NCBI RefSeq assembly: GCF_004834005.1
Contig: NZ_STFF01000007.1
Coordinates: forward strand, 338,735-402,734
Reading direction: 5' to 3'
Length of the DNA stretch: 64,000 bases
Source of the DNA: Niastella caeni
GTDB lineage: Bacteria > Bacteroidota > Bacteroidia > Chitinophagales > Chitinophagaceae
Positions 55,101-63,881 of this stretch are shown in pieces. The position numbers and the translations under genes are program-made. Each line of letters starts with the position of its first letter. The stretch's first letter is position 1. The notes beneath the pieces are model-generated. The model saw only the letters and a list, made by a program, of their open reading frames with translations, searched no databases and was not told where the DNA came from.

Positions 55101-58100
55101 CCTTTTTATTATGAACAATATAATTACAATAACCTGCTGGCGTACGGCGAACTTACTGTGGGTGATTTTAATGGCGACGGCAGAAGCGATTTATTAAACA
55201 GGCCCAATGTTGAATCTTCTGCCGATTTCATTTCTTTTAAACCATTCGGAAAAGAACGATTGCTTGCGAAAGTAACAAATGGCCACAATGTTACGGTTGA
55301 ATTTCAATACAGAAATCTTACCGACGAAAGCACCTTTCCTTATGTTTATAGCCGCACTATTTCTCTTGATAGTGCCAGCAATAAAAATCCATTTAATTAC
55401 ATACAATTACCCATCTATGTAATTTCAGCCCTGATTACTCCGAATGGGATTGGCGGTACATCTACTACAATGTATAATTATGAAAATGCCATTTTGCATA
55501 GAGCGGCAAAAGGGTTTCTTGGGTTTAAAAAGACCAGTGCGCTGAATTTAACCACAAGGATCAACGTTGTTACCGAAATCGATCTCAATACCCAGTTCGC
55601 AACACTTTACAATGTTAAGGTTGCTTCACTAACAAGTACCGGTGACGTTTTGGGAGAATCAATTACCACCAGCTCTTTTTCCAACCTGAGCACCGGCAAC
55701 CTTGATAAGCGGTACTTCCAGAAAATTGATAAAGTATTGGACATTGATTTTGTTAAGGGCTCGGCATCTGAAACTTTAAATACGTATGATAGTTACGGAA
55801 ATATTGTTACAAACGTTTTAAAGACCGGTACCCTCTCAGGAAGCAGTGTGAATGCAGTGGAAAGTTCAACCTCTACAATTACTTACAGCATTCACAATAC
55901 GCCGGTGCCTGCGAAACCAGACCAGGTAACCGTGGTAAAATCAAGAGCCGGGGCAACATCGCAAAGCAACACTACCCAATATACCTATACCAGTACTGGG
56001 TTGTTATTGTCGCAAACCGATTTTTACGGCTTGCCTAAGGCGGTAACCACCACATACAGTTATAATGGATTTGGTAACCCTGCCATCATTACATTGAGCG
56101 CAACAGGAGTGAATAACCGGGTTAGTAATTTAACCTATGATAGTAAAGGAAGATTTGTTATATCGAAAACCATTGCTGCAGGAACGCCTATCGCTCAAAC
56201 AGAAAGCTTTACTTATGATGGAAAATGGGGGAAGCCTTTGTCAATGACTACCAGCGATTGTATTACTGTCCAGTATGAGTATGATGTTTTTGGGCAAGCC
56301 AAAAAAACAATCGAGCCGGCATTTACAGCAATCCATTCTCTTGTATGGGATGTTCAGGGCAATAATGTGTACTATAGCCTTGTCGATTATTCGGGTGGCA
56401 AACCCGACACCAAAGCCTGGTTCGATAAGTTAAACAGGGAAACCAAAAAACAGGTGGCCGGGTTTAATAACCAGTGGCTCAACAGTGCTGTTACCTATGA
56501 TGTAAAAGGAAATGTAGCGAGCAACACCAATACATACTATTCAACGGAAACACCCATAACAACTACAAACACGTATGACGGTTACAACAGGCTGAGGATC
56601 GTATCGAACCCGTTAAATACGATCAATTATAATTATAACATGCAATCGGGCGGAAATGTACAGGTTACTGCAACAGACCAGGCCGGCCAAACAAATAATA
56701 AAACCACTGATGCCGCTGGGAAAATAATTGCAGGCAATGATAAAGGCGGCAGCCTGACCTTTACGTATGATAGCCGTGGTGCACAAACAGAAGTTAAACA
56801 TGGTGGCAATACCATAATTACCAATACGTATGATGCTTACGGCCGGAAAACAAGCCAGGTTGATAAGAATGCAGGTACCATAACTTACGAATATGATGCC
56901 CTGGGGCAGCTAAAACAGCAAACTGATAATACCAATCATACTTACCAGATGAGTTATGATGAGTTGGGAAGGGTTATTAGCCGCCAGGGACCTGAAGGCG
57001 TAACTACCTACGAATATTATAAAGATAATGAAACGGGCTGCAGCAACAATAAGCTGCAGAAGGTTACCGGGTTCAACGGAGTAATTAAGGAATACACCTA
57101 TGATAACCTGAAACGGCTGCAATCGGAAAAAGTGACTATTGCCGGAATCACATATATAACCATGTATAGTTACGATGCGTACAGCCGTGTGAACAAGGTC
57201 ACGTATCCTTCGGGTGTAGAAGTAAATAATGTATATGATAACAACGGACTACTGACTTCAGTTACGGGAGGCAATACAGGCGCTCAAACAACATTATTTA
57301 CCGTAACAAAAATTAACGGCTACGGACGATATATAGATTATACGCTCGGTAATAACAAAAGCTCACAAATCACTTATCAAAACGGGTTTCCAACACACTA
57401 TTATACTCAGGGGGTACAGGATTTGAATTTTACCTGGGATTATGCCAAAGGAAATTTATCAGGTCGCCAGGAAGTGATCAAAGGAGTAACTGAAAGTTTT
57501 CAATATGATGCGCTGAACCGGTTAACACAAACATCAGTAAATAACCAGGTACAGTTGAACCTCAGTTATGACGGCAACAGCACATTTTCGATGGGCAATA
57601 TTGTTTCGAAAACAGATGCCGGGGAGTATACATATAAAACCGACAAAATTCATGCGGTAGCATATATTACCAATCCGGCGGGCAGTACAGCGCCACCTGT
57701 TACTACCAGTCAAACAGAGCAAACCATTACCTATACACCGTTTTTGAAAACTGCTACCATCAATGAACAACCATATCAGATAGCGTTCACCTACGGACCC
57801 GATTATCAAAGAGTGAAAAGTGAATTACAAACAAACGGCGTACTTACCGAAACCAGGTTGTATATAGGAAATTATGAGAAACAAACCGACAATACAGGCG
57901 CCAAAGAAATACATTATGTTTATGGAGGTAATGGCTTATGTGCCATCATTGTACGGCAAAACGGGGTAAATAATTTTTATGTAACCTATACCGACCATCT
58001 GGGTTCTATACTCACGCTTACCGATTTGAACGGAAATATTGTGGTAGAGCAAAATTTTGACGCCTGGGGACGAAAGCGCAATCCGCAAAACTGGACCTAT

Positions 58101-59186
58101 AGCTCCATTCCATCGGTTCCCGGATGGTTGAACAGAGGTTATACTGGCCATGAACACCTGGCGCAATTTGCCCTGATTAACATGAATGGCCGGCTGTACG
58201 ATCCGGTACAAGGCCGTATGTTAAGCCCTGATAATTATATACCGGGTGCTTTTAGTACACAGGGGTATAACCGGTATGCGTATGGCCATAATAACCCAAT
58301 GAGCTATGTTGATCCCGATGGCAATTTTCCCTGGTTAATAGTTGGAATGGCAGCTTTGTTTGCTTTAGGAAATACAGCTACACATGCCATGGGAGGGGAT
58401 ATAGATAACTTTGGGGATGGCTTAAAATATTTTGCACAAGGGGCCATTACCGGTGCAGCTTTAGGCGCAGGTATAACTTTCGGATTACCTGTTCCAGTTG
58501 TTGGCCCCATAATAAAAGGAGCGGCATTCGTATATGCCGTTACTACCAAACTGAGTTTTGTAAGCGCGGCGATACGAAGTATTGTTAAAGGAGATTTAAC
58601 GCCTCTTGCCAATGCCGGGAAAATATTCGCCGGAAACTTTTATCTGGATGAAAATAAATCGTTTTTTGGCGGTGTGTGGGAAGGAGTAAGTCGTTTTACG
58701 TGGCAACTTCCTCAGACTACTATAGGGCATGCTTCGGCTGCAATGCTAAATACTTTTGGCGGGGTTCGCAGTGTAGGTTATTATGGTGGGGCCACAGTTG
58801 TTGAAACAAACCGTGATAATTGGGGTGGAATAACACAGGGTAGCTTTATTATTGGCGACAGGGGCATAAGAGCTAAGCCTAATGATCCGCTTTTTCAGCA
58901 TGAGTATGGACATTATATACAGAGCCAGCTTTTTGGTCCCCTGTATTATGGAAAGGTAGGTATTCCAAGTGTGTTAAGTAAGGATCCCCATGAATTACAT
59001 CCGGCAGAGCAGGATGCCAACGCAAGAGCTTTTGCTTATTTTAACAAACATGTACCTGGGTATGCAGGGTGGGATTTTGGTTTTAATCCTATCATTAATA
59101 CCGGGTATAGATTGGGTTTTCACTGGTTTGATGTGATCGACCCATTAGGTATTATAAATACTATTTTTTTAAACAGGCAATATTAA
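52128..59186 (+). CDS. SpvB/TcdB-like RHS protein with zinc-peptidase-like C-terminal domain
   Basis: 2352 residues. Signal peptide ends SAKAQ (about residue 33). Ig-like region to about 300; SpvB domain at about 325-600 (YSIPIYTPPGANGIQPS, GLGWNISGLSAITRFG); seven FG-GAP/VCBS calcium-type repeats at about 620-1030 (GDFDADGKSDLL, ADYNGDGRDDVL, GDFNGDGRSDLL); TcdB-middle-like region about 1040-1135; YD repeats about 1290-1925; RHS core about 1945-2064 (TDHLGSILTLTDLNG, MSYVDPDGNFPW). The last 290 residues have two hydrophobic stretches and HEYGHYIQ (His2258, Glu2259, His2262) with Glu2294 in HPAEQDANA, a gluzincin-like zinc site. Likely a secreted toxin delivering a metallopeptidase. Confidence 0.87.
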   Translation: MKPYLSSCIKDCFFKLIITVALVVVSVSAKAQCYANFSLSRTYPYGQLCSPQNVTVRAQHYNPNPGWVDGEFRWYRSNTAPDPVQTNFISSDYILIADYSFYATNGSGVWVSFYDYATSCESPRIPYILSIGTMPNLSQTYARVCDDYIGRIQLGSNVSGVTFQLYYFDQSNTYQLLGQNTTGYFELPDYSIGDEGRYFAKISYSGCSSLSYYPLHLEVIGSAPPTITGNLSILVGNNNTLTASGSASTFNWYDAGGNLLKAGLQYTMPNTLTGNTYTYQVRGRSSDGACFTNPAYVTVTVSNPAVTYTTPYTSSNFTKSIDLSKPVGTVSGTSGTTAAGGATYSIPIYTPPGANGIQPSVSVVYNSMSGNGNVGLGWNISGLSAITRFGKNMYHNGVVAPVSYTNQDGFSLDGARLNAISGTYGAAGTVYATEREVFFKIISYGSSANNPDWFKVTTKDGTIMEYGNTTDSRMRTDNGANVMVWRLNKIIDINGNYISFKYDNGFRDSRIDEINYTGNDNTGLQPFNKLKFNYQTREDRTTSYEGGASLASRHLLKSIVVTSEGSAVKTYQFNYAFDNLTSLLKEVIESGTDGSSLNSTIFLYGDQPQNMVTQTTVALEGSYDFFSGDFDADGKSDLLAAETYLDANMGIRLHSNYSLIKDVYEYGYTFIYNKTLPQNIGSQVIQDKKFFNFLTADYNGDGRDDVLEVYSSTINVSPCNGYRRKVSGGSINYTKNINNQTGYTAAPFDYPTDVLNVPYQYVSEKGHFFIPGDFDGDGNKDYILLLGKPRQNGTCVLNIPRVAFDYKAFLTSPSTNETNAEIANFGFGATADYYAGTVAGADMLNTLDFDGDGKTEILVTKDNLSYVIRIQRVSATSGFLFGASVIYTTGEITKTSKIYPGDFNSDHKTDILVRNSSGSWKILYGTGTSFTVASFTFNQTPNLPDDHTTDKIIVSDFNGDGNSDIMHGFRVTGTGTSKISMYYFRGVNSGTPFYYEQYNYNNLLAYGELTVGDFNGDGRSDLLNRPNVESSADFISFKPFGKERLLAKVTNGHNVTVEFQYRNLTDESTFPYVYSRTISLDSASNKNPFNYIQLPIYVISALITPNGIGGTSTTMYNYENAILHRAAKGFLGFKKTSALNLTTRINVVTEIDLNTQFATLYNVKVASLTSTGDVLGESITTSSFSNLSTGNLDKRYFQKIDKVLDIDFVKGSASETLNTYDSYGNIVTNVLKTGTLSGSSVNAVESSTSTITYSIHNTPVPAKPDQVTVVKSRAGATSQSNTTQYTYTSTGLLLSQTDFYGLPKAVTTTYSYNGFGNPAIITLSATGVNNRVSNLTYDSKGRFVISKTIAAGTPIAQTESFTYDGKWGKPLSMTTSDCITVQYEYDVFGQAKKTIEPAFTAIHSLVWDVQGNNVYYSLVDYSGGKPDTKAWFDKLNRETKKQVAGFNNQWLNSAVTYDVKGNVASNTNTYYSTETPITTTNTYDGYNRLRIVSNPLNTINYNYNMQSGGNVQVTATDQAGQTNNKTTDAAGKIIAGNDKGGSLTFTYDSRGAQTEVKHGGNTIITNTYDAYGRKTSQVDKNAGTITYEYDALGQLKQQTDNTNHTYQMSYDELGRVISRQGPEGVTTYEYYKDNETGCSNNKLQKVTGFNGVIKEYTYDNLKRLQSEKVTIAGITYITMYSYDAYSRVNKVTYPSGVEVNNVYDNNGLLTSVTGGNTGAQTTLFTVTKINGYGRYIDYTLGNNKSSQITYQNGFPTHYYTQGVQDLNFTWDYAKGNLSGRQEVIKGVTESFQYDALNRLTQTSVNNQVQLNLSYDGNSTFSMGNIVSKTDAGEYTYKTDKIHAVAYITNPAGSTAPPVTTSQTEQTITYTPFLKTATINEQPYQIAFTYGPDYQRVKSELQTNGVLTETRLYIGNYEKQTDNTGAKEIHYVYGGNGLCAIIVRQNGVNNFYVTYTDHLGSILTLTDLNGNIVVEQNFDAWGRKRNPQNWTYSSIPSVPGWLNRGYTGHEHLAQFALINMNGRLYDPVQGRMLSPDNYIPGAFSTQGYNRYAYGHNNPMSYVDPDGNFPWLIVGMAALFALGNTATHAMGGDIDNFGDGLKYFAQGAITGAALGAGITFGLPVPVVGPIIKGAAFVYAVTTKLSFVSAAIRSIVKGDLTPLANAGKIFAGNFYLDENKSFFGGVWEGVSRFTWQLPQTTIGHASAAMLNTFGGVRSVGYYGGATVVETNRDNWGGITQGSFIIGDRGIRAKPNDPLFQHEYGHYIQSQLFGPLYYGKVGIPSVLSKDPHELHPAEQDANARAFAYFNKHVPGYAGWDFGFNPIINTGYRLGFHWFDVIDPLGIINTIFLNRQY

Positions 59187-59618
59187 ATGATGAATGTGGG
59201 TAGAATAATTGTGCTGTTATTACTTTCCAATATCTTCCTGTCTGCAGGATGCAGAAGAGATACAAAAAATTGTCATCATAATATTGCTGTATATAATACA
59301 AGCAACAAACCTATATATGCGTCCATTAGTGCAACGTATCCCGATACCAGTATAACGGTTCCCAATCCGGTTCTATCACCGGAGACTCATAAAGTGGCAA
59401 TACAGGAAAAGACACTGGTATTTTCTATTCGCGATTGCGTAGAGGTCTATTATAAATACTTGCTGCATTCAGACACCCTGGTGTTATTTGTTTTCGACGC
59501 CAGTGTGTTAGAGTCAAATTCATGGGAAACGGTAAAACAAAACGATTGGGTACTGAAACGTTACCTGTTTAGTCTTTCTGATTTGAAAAACAAAAATTTT
59601 ACCATTGATTATCCTTAG
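59187..59618 (+). CDS. Small lipoprotein, candidate immunity protein for the RHS peptidase
   Basis: 143 residues. Signal peptide with lipobox SAGCR (Cys near 22). The mature part has a compact beta-type sequence (YNTSNKPIYASISATYPD, VFSIRDCVEVYYKYLLHSD) and no known family. It starts on the base after the stop of the RHS gene, the same arrangement as at 50336/50337. Periplasmic placement would fit neutralising a toxin that acts in the envelope. Function is inferred only from position and lipidation. Confidence 0.7.
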   Translation: MMNVGRIIVLLLLSNIFLSAGCRRDTKNCHHNIAVYNTSNKPIYASISATYPDTSITVPNPVLSPETHKVAIQEKTLVFSIRDCVEVYYKYLLHSDTLVLFVFDASVLESNSWETVKQNDWVLKRYLFSLSDLKNKNFTIDYP

Positions 59619-59631
59619 TAAACTTATCTAT

Positions 59632-60072
59632 ATGAAGATAAAAGCCTTTCTATTCATAATTCAAATGCTGGTTGGCTTTGTAATATATGCCCAGCAATTG
59701 CCTTTAGGGGCCTGCGGAATTGTTTGCACTTACGATGCCTCCGGTAACAGGTTAAAACGACTTTATTTTTGTAATAATGGTGGCGTTTATCCTGCCAGAG
59801 TAAGCCAGGAAGCGGCCAAAACAACCGAAGAATTTCAATCTGTTGAGGCATTATATCCCAATCCTACCACAGGCCTGTTCTTTGTAACTTTTAGCAAAGA
59901 ACTTATAAATGCCAAAGTATTCCTGACAGACCTGAATGGTAAAATTGTACTACAATTTGCAGGAAACGGGAACAAGCTAAAGTTTGATTTATCTGCCGCG
60001 CCAGCCGGGATATATATAGTAAGAATAGAAGACAATGGTTTAATAATTACAAAAAAAGTAGTTAAACTATAA
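59632..60072 (+). CDS. Small T9SS-sorted secreted protein with one YD-like motif
   Basis: 146 residues from the ATG at 59632 (MKIKAFLFIIQMLVGFVIYA, signal peptide); an ATG at 59605 would overlap the preceding gene and add nine residues. Residues about 35-50 contain TYDASGNRLKRLYF, a single YD-repeat-like unit. The C-terminal 80 residues are a type A sorting domain of the type IX secretion system (ALYPNPTTGLFFVTF, LTDLNGKIV, APAGIYIVRI, ending KKVVKL), so the protein is exported through T9SS and anchored or released at the surface. Possibly an accessory of the RHS protein. Confidence 0.82.
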   Translation: MKIKAFLFIIQMLVGFVIYAQQLPLGACGIVCTYDASGNRLKRLYFCNNGGVYPARVSQEAAKTTEEFQSVEALYPNPTTGLFFVTFSKELINAKVFLTDLNGKIVLQFAGNGNKLKFDLSAAPAGIYIVRIEDNGLIITKKVVKL

Positions 60073-60141
60073 GTACCCGTGTTTATTTAACTGATGAATA
60101 TCACTCCGGGATGGGTGTGCAAATACTTTATTGTTAAAATA

Positions 60142-60149
60142 TATTTTTG
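60142..60149 (+). promoter_or_regulatory. Candidate -7 box upstream of the ScyD/ScyE-like gene
   Basis: TATTTTTG matches TAnnTTTG in the 262-base gap before 60335. The implied leader would be about 180 bases, which is long, and no -33 TTTG is at proper distance. Weak. Confidence 0.25.
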
Positions 60150-60334
60150 TACTTTTAATAAACAGGTGCTTTTACAACGAACCTTCTGAATGCCTCTTTT
60201 AATTCTCCCTCGTTTATTAATATTGAACAAAGTTCCGACATCCAAAAACTCGCTCAATTTTTGAATCGACTCTACAGCTACAATTCCTTGCCTTATTAAA
60301 CTTACCTGCTCAGTTTGCCTGTTTAGTTTTTATT

Positions 60335-61480
60335 ATGTCATCTAAAACTAATGTTATGCAAACATCCTTTTACATCAACCATTATAGTTGGGTTGAGAGT
60401 CGTTTTTTTAAATACTACGGATGGTCTCTGCTGGCTTTTGTTCTCCTTTTCGGTTCATGTAAGAAAGATGAAGCGGAGCCGGGTACGGTTACTGTTTTTG
60501 GCTCCGGGTTGAACAACCCACGTGGCTTGAAGTTTGGACCGGATGGCTTTTTATATGTGGCAGAAGCTGGTCTTGGAGGAACAGAGAACCATGATGCCAA
60601 ATGCCCGGCATTAGTGCCGCCTGACGGCCCTTACCTGGGAAGTGCAACCGGTGGGCGAATTTCAAAGTTCAGTAAGCATGGTACACGCACTACTGTTACC
60701 GATCAACTTCCTTCTGTAACATCTGCCTTCGGTGATAAATTGGGTGTGAATGATGTGGCGTTCGTCGGCAACACATTGTATGCGGTGCTTTATGCGGGAT
60801 GCGGGCATGGGGTTCCATCAGTGCCTACCAGCATTGTAAGGATCAATTCAGGCACTTCACATACGGTGATCGCAGATCTTGGACAATGGAGGGTTACTCA
60901 TCCCGTTGCAAATCCTGAACCTGCTGATTTTGACCCTGAAGGCGCCTGGTACAGTATGATCAGTGTTCATAACGATTTATATACGTTGGATGCAAACCAT
61001 GGCGAACTGGTGAAAGTAACCACTGATGGAACCATCACCAGCGTGATTGACATTTCTGCAAGCCAGGGACACGTTGTTCCTACCGCAATTGATTATCGTG
61101 GAAATTTTTATGTCGGTAATCTGGGTACTTTCCCCATTGTTGATGGCAGTTCAAACATTTACAAAATAAACCCCGGCGGGCAGATCAGTATAGTGCATAC
61201 TGGTTTTACCACTATACTTGGATTGGTGTTTGACAACAGGGGCCGCATGTATGTATTGGAAAGCACTACCGGGAATCCATTCCCTACACCAGGTACGGGA
61301 AGGGTTGTACGGGTTGATCCCGACGGGTCGAAAGAAGTGATTGCAACTGGGTTTTCCAATCCTACAGCAATGACGTATGGCCCCGATGGAAATCTGTATG
61401 TAGCCAATTGGGGTTTTGGCGGCGAGGCAGGTGATGGCGAAATACTGAAAGTAAGGTTAAAGAAAAATGGGCTTTGGTAA
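60335..61480 (+). CDS. ScyD/ScyE-family beta-propeller lipoprotein
   Basis: 381 residues. After a hydrophobic segment the lipobox FGSCKKD places the lipidated cysteine near residue 44. The rest is a six-bladed propeller of the NHL/SMP-30 type matching the ScyD/ScyE family: NNPRGLKFGPDGFLYVAEAG, GRISKFSKHGTRT, NDVAFVGNTLYAVLY, PTAMTYGPDGNLYVANWG. Members bear the name of scytonemin cluster proteins but are widespread with unknown function. ATGs at 60335 and 60356 are possible starts. Single gene, not obviously linked to its neighbours. Confidence 0.85.
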   Translation: MSSKTNVMQTSFYINHYSWVESRFFKYYGWSLLAFVLLFGSCKKDEAEPGTVTVFGSGLNNPRGLKFGPDGFLYVAEAGLGGTENHDAKCPALVPPDGPYLGSATGGRISKFSKHGTRTTVTDQLPSVTSAFGDKLGVNDVAFVGNTLYAVLYAGCGHGVPSVPTSIVRINSGTSHTVIADLGQWRVTHPVANPEPADFDPEGAWYSMISVHNDLYTLDANHGELVKVTTDGTITSVIDISASQGHVVPTAIDYRGNFYVGNLGTFPIVDGSSNIYKINPGGQISIVHTGFTTILGLVFDNRGRMYVLESTTGNPFPTPGTGRVVRVDPDGSKEVIATGFSNPTAMTYGPDGNLYVANWGFGGEAGDGEILKVRLKKNGLW

Positions 61481-61521
61481 AATATACATGTAGTAATGCG
61501 TATATCAGGGAAAGCCAAATG

Positions 61522-62091
61522 TTAGCGGCCACCTTGCAGGGTGCCGCTACATTTATTAAATAGTATTTTGCTGTCGTTGAAATTGACGATGCAGTTTTTG
61601 CTGTCCTCTTCGGCTACAATTTCAATTTTTTTCATTAGTATTGGAATGAAGGTCAATTTATATAGTTCGTATGTCATAAGACCGCGTCCCGTGAATCCTT
61701 TATCTACTATGTATTCTATTTGATAGCCTTTTAGTTTCCATTTTTTTTCCGTCGTTTCACCTCCGCCCATTGTCCTGATGAACCAGGCATAACCCATAAC
61801 AACCAATAATAGTCCTCCTGACAATAGCGCAGCAACGAATTTTACTCCCTGACCTTGTATCTGTTTTGAGAAAAAGGAATAACCACACGCTAAAAGAATT
61901 AGTACTAAAACAGGAAAAGCGTTGAAAAATGAATATCTGTATCCAAATAATAAAGGGATCAATAAAGTCAATGCCGCTATTGCGATGAGGCGTATTTTCC
62001 TGGATGATAATCCAATTTCTAATGCTAGTCCCACAAATGGGAAAAGTACCAGGATGAATGTTTGTTTCCCGTGCTGTATTAAAAATTCCAT
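61522..62091 (-). CDS. Hypothetical membrane protein
   Basis: 189 residues with four hydrophobic helices in the first 110 residues (FILVLFPFVGLALEIGL, LIAIAALTLLIPLLFGY, AFPVLVLILLACGYSFF, VAALLSGGLLLVVMGYAWFI) and a soluble C-terminal part of about 75 residues. No family is recognised. It is convergent with the ScyD/ScyE-like gene (41 bases between stops). Confidence 0.6.
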   Translation of the reverse strand: MEFLIQHGKQTFILVLFPFVGLALEIGLSSRKIRLIAIAALTLLIPLLFGYRYSFFNAFPVLVLILLACGYSFFSKQIQGQGVKFVAALLSGGLLLVVMGYAWFIRTMGGGETTEKKWKLKGYQIEYIVDKGFTGRGLMTYELYKLTFIPILMKKIEIVAEEDSKNCIVNFNDSKILFNKCSGTLQGGR

Positions 62092-62130
62092 ATTGATATT
62101 TCAGGATATCGTTCTTAATACCGCTAAACT

Positions 62131-62178
62131 AACTAAAAAAGCCCCATCCGCCAGGTGACGGATGTGACTTTTTTAGTT
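62131..62178 (-). terminator. Terminator between two minus-strand genes
   Basis: AACTAAAAAAG (62131-62141) pairs with CTTTTTTAGTT (62168-62178), and ATCCG pairs with CGGAT inside. Read on the minus strand the stem ends in CTTTTTTAG, a typical bidirectional terminator. It lies 40 bases after the stop of the gene at 62218-62862. Confidence 0.7.
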
Positions 62179-62217
62179 GGTAATTGCCAGTTTCTTCGGT
62201 GCAAAACTAATTCTTAT

Positions 62218-62862
62218 TCAACGCACGTTCAGCAATTTTCCAGTATGATCTACAATTATTGGCGATCTGCGTTGCCCGATATGGGTGGGTAAATCTTCCA
62301 GTTGATAAACATCACCCTGATCGGCGTATGAAAGATTTGCCATTTCCAGGCGGCCAAAATCAATCCCGAAGGAACGTTCACCCAATAAATTATATACGGC
62401 GGCATAAGCCAGTTGTAAAAAAAGATGTTCATTGTCTTCCGAACATAACGGGTGATACACTATAATATCCGTATCGTAAGGATCATCGCTTGCAAAAGAA
62501 AAACACAATTCACTGGGATCTATACCTGCTTTCTCTATTTGCTTTTCCAATAAAAAATCAACGGGCATGGGATCTTCCAGCGCAATAATGTTCCATCCGG
62601 GTATTTCAGGTGCTGTGGCGACAAATGCGTCTACTTTTTTAAAATGCATCACTTTGCCATTTACGGTGATGGTAAGCCTCGCCAATCCATTATCAGGCAA
62701 TGTTACACTGAAGCCAAAAAATTTAAAATAGGCGCGTAAATGAGCGTTCAATTCATGCAGCCAGTAAGCAGCTTCTTTTTTAGTCTTTTTATTCAGCTCA
62801 AGATATTCCTGATTATAACGTTTGAACCACTCCCAAAAATGACGCTTTGGTAATTTGCTCAT
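62218..62862 (-). CDS. Hypothetical protein
   Basis: 214 residues, soluble, no signal peptide or membrane segment. An N-terminal basic and aromatic segment (RHFWEWFKRYNQEYLELNKK) is followed by an acidic alpha/beta region (CFSFASDDPYDTDIIVYHP, LLGERSFGIDFGRLEMANLS). I recognise no family. Its length and full reading frame, with a terminator after it and a 71-base gap to the upstream gene, support a real gene, probably co-transcribed with the one starting at 63503. Confidence 0.65.
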   Translation of the reverse strand: MSKLPKRHFWEWFKRYNQEYLELNKKTKKEAAYWLHELNAHLRAYFKFFGFSVTLPDNGLARLTITVNGKVMHFKKVDAFVATAPEIPGWNIIALEDPMPVDFLLEKQIEKAGIDPSELCFSFASDDPYDTDIIVYHPLCSEDNEHLFLQLAYAAVYNLLGERSFGIDFGRLEMANLSYADQGDVYQLEDLPTHIGQRRSPIIVDHTGKLLNVR

Positions 62863-62933
62863 ATCATTTGTTTGTAGTTGTTTAAAAAGGAACCCCGTCC
62901 CGGCTAAGCCGGAACAGGATTCCTGGTAAAACC

Positions 62934-63503
62934 TTACAAAGTAACTTCCAACGATCCTTCATTTTCCGGAACATCGGTTGCTATGGCTATGATCTTGCTA
63001 CCAGCCAGCGGATTGTTAACCTGCGTGGCGGTGTAGGTCCAGTCAAGGCCATTGGTGCTTTGTACAGCATTACCTGCTTCCAGTAGCGTGCCGTTGGCAG
63101 CATATATTTCCACCCGTACACTTATTACGCGAAAATCATCTATTGCACGAACAGCGATCTTGTCGCCGGCTGCGCCTTTATAATTACGCGTATTGATGCT
63201 TTTAACAACGGGCGGAGATAGAAAATCTTCCAACGCTCTGCTATACACGTTTTGCCGGGGCCTTAGAACAGCGGCATAGGCTTCAGCCATGCCTTTGTCG
63301 GGACTTCGGATAATTGCCCGTGCATATCGTGATGCGAGCAGGAATTTTTCCTGTGTTTCTGCCTGTGCAGGTGTGGGATCTCCCTCCCTGCTTTTAGGTG
63401 CTTTCGCAACTACTGTTTTACCCTCCCACTCGCGAAATACGAGTTCTTTTCCGAGGGATCCTCTAAGCTTGCCTGTTACCAGGCTATTATTTGAATGTGC
63501 CAT
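62934..63503 (-). CDS. Hypothetical protein, conserved Bacteroidota type
   Basis: 189 residues. The N-terminus (NNSLVTGKLRGSLGKELVF) and the basic EGKTVVAKAPK resemble small cytoplasmic Bacteroidota proteins of the DUF6266-like kind, which start with a similar Gly-rich strand and a KP-type motif. The C-terminal 80 residues look like an Ig-like beta domain (VRVEIYAANGTLLEAGNA). No enzymatic motif is present. Function unknown. Confidence 0.65.
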   Translation of the reverse strand: MAHSNNSLVTGKLRGSLGKELVFREWEGKTVVAKAPKSREGDPTPAQAETQEKFLLASRYARAIIRSPDKGMAEAYAAVLRPRQNVYSRALEDFLSPPVVKSINTRNYKGAAGDKIAVRAIDDFRVISVRVEIYAANGTLLEAGNAVQSTNGLDWTYTATQVNNPLAGSKIIAIATDVPENEGSLEVTL

Positions 63504-63572
63504 GATTGTTTGTTTTTAATGGTGAATAAAAAAGATACCTTACCAATCGCTGCCGGGGAGAGGGTTTGCGGG

Positions 63573-63600
63573 TTCGCTCTTCCCGTTAGCCCTGAGCGAA
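63573..63600. repeat. Inverted repeat TTCGCTC/GAGCGAA
   Basis: Seven-base perfect arms (63573-63579 and 63594-63600) with a 14-base loop. The right half CCCTGAGCGAA is the complement of the element at 33560-33579, so both belong to the same dispersed repeat type. Confidence 0.55.
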
Positions 63601-63684
63601 ACTCCTTTGGCGGCGACTGATGACACAAATGTATACAAGCTTTCAAACCGTTTTTTCCAAAATGTGATGGTGTTTTGTTCTTGA

Positions 63685-63782
63685 TGTGACGGGCTTCGGA
63701 AAGTGGTGTGATGAACTGCATTTTCTCCTCGGGAACACCTGTTTTTTTGTGACGGTGTTCGATAAATGGTGTGACGAACAGT
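63685..63782. repeat. Direct repeat, two copies 63 bases apart
   Basis: Copy 1 (63685-63719) and copy 2 (63748-63782) share tgtgacgg, ttcg, and tggtgtga-gaac with a few substitutions. A partial third copy (tgtgatggtgtt) is at 63663. No function recognised. Confidence 0.5.
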
Positions 63783-63844
63783 ACAAAACGGGTGATGAAA
63801 AACACAGCCTCCTCTTTGCCTCCTCGGCTCCCCCTCTGTTCCAC

Positions 63845-63881
63845 CTCTTTGGCTCCTCGGAATCCGAGGAAGCAAAGAGGA
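63845..63881. repeat. Long near-perfect palindrome
   Basis: Arms CCTCTTTGGCTCCTCGG and CCGAGGAAGCAAAGAGG match at 15 of 17 positions around a short centre. Related cctctttg/ctcctcgg units precede it from about 63811. A dispersed hairpin repeat or a terminator-like structure without U-run. Confidence 0.6.

Noticed and set aside
63685..63782. Possible CRISPR array
   Set aside because: Only two degenerate copies with no regular spacers and no cas genes.
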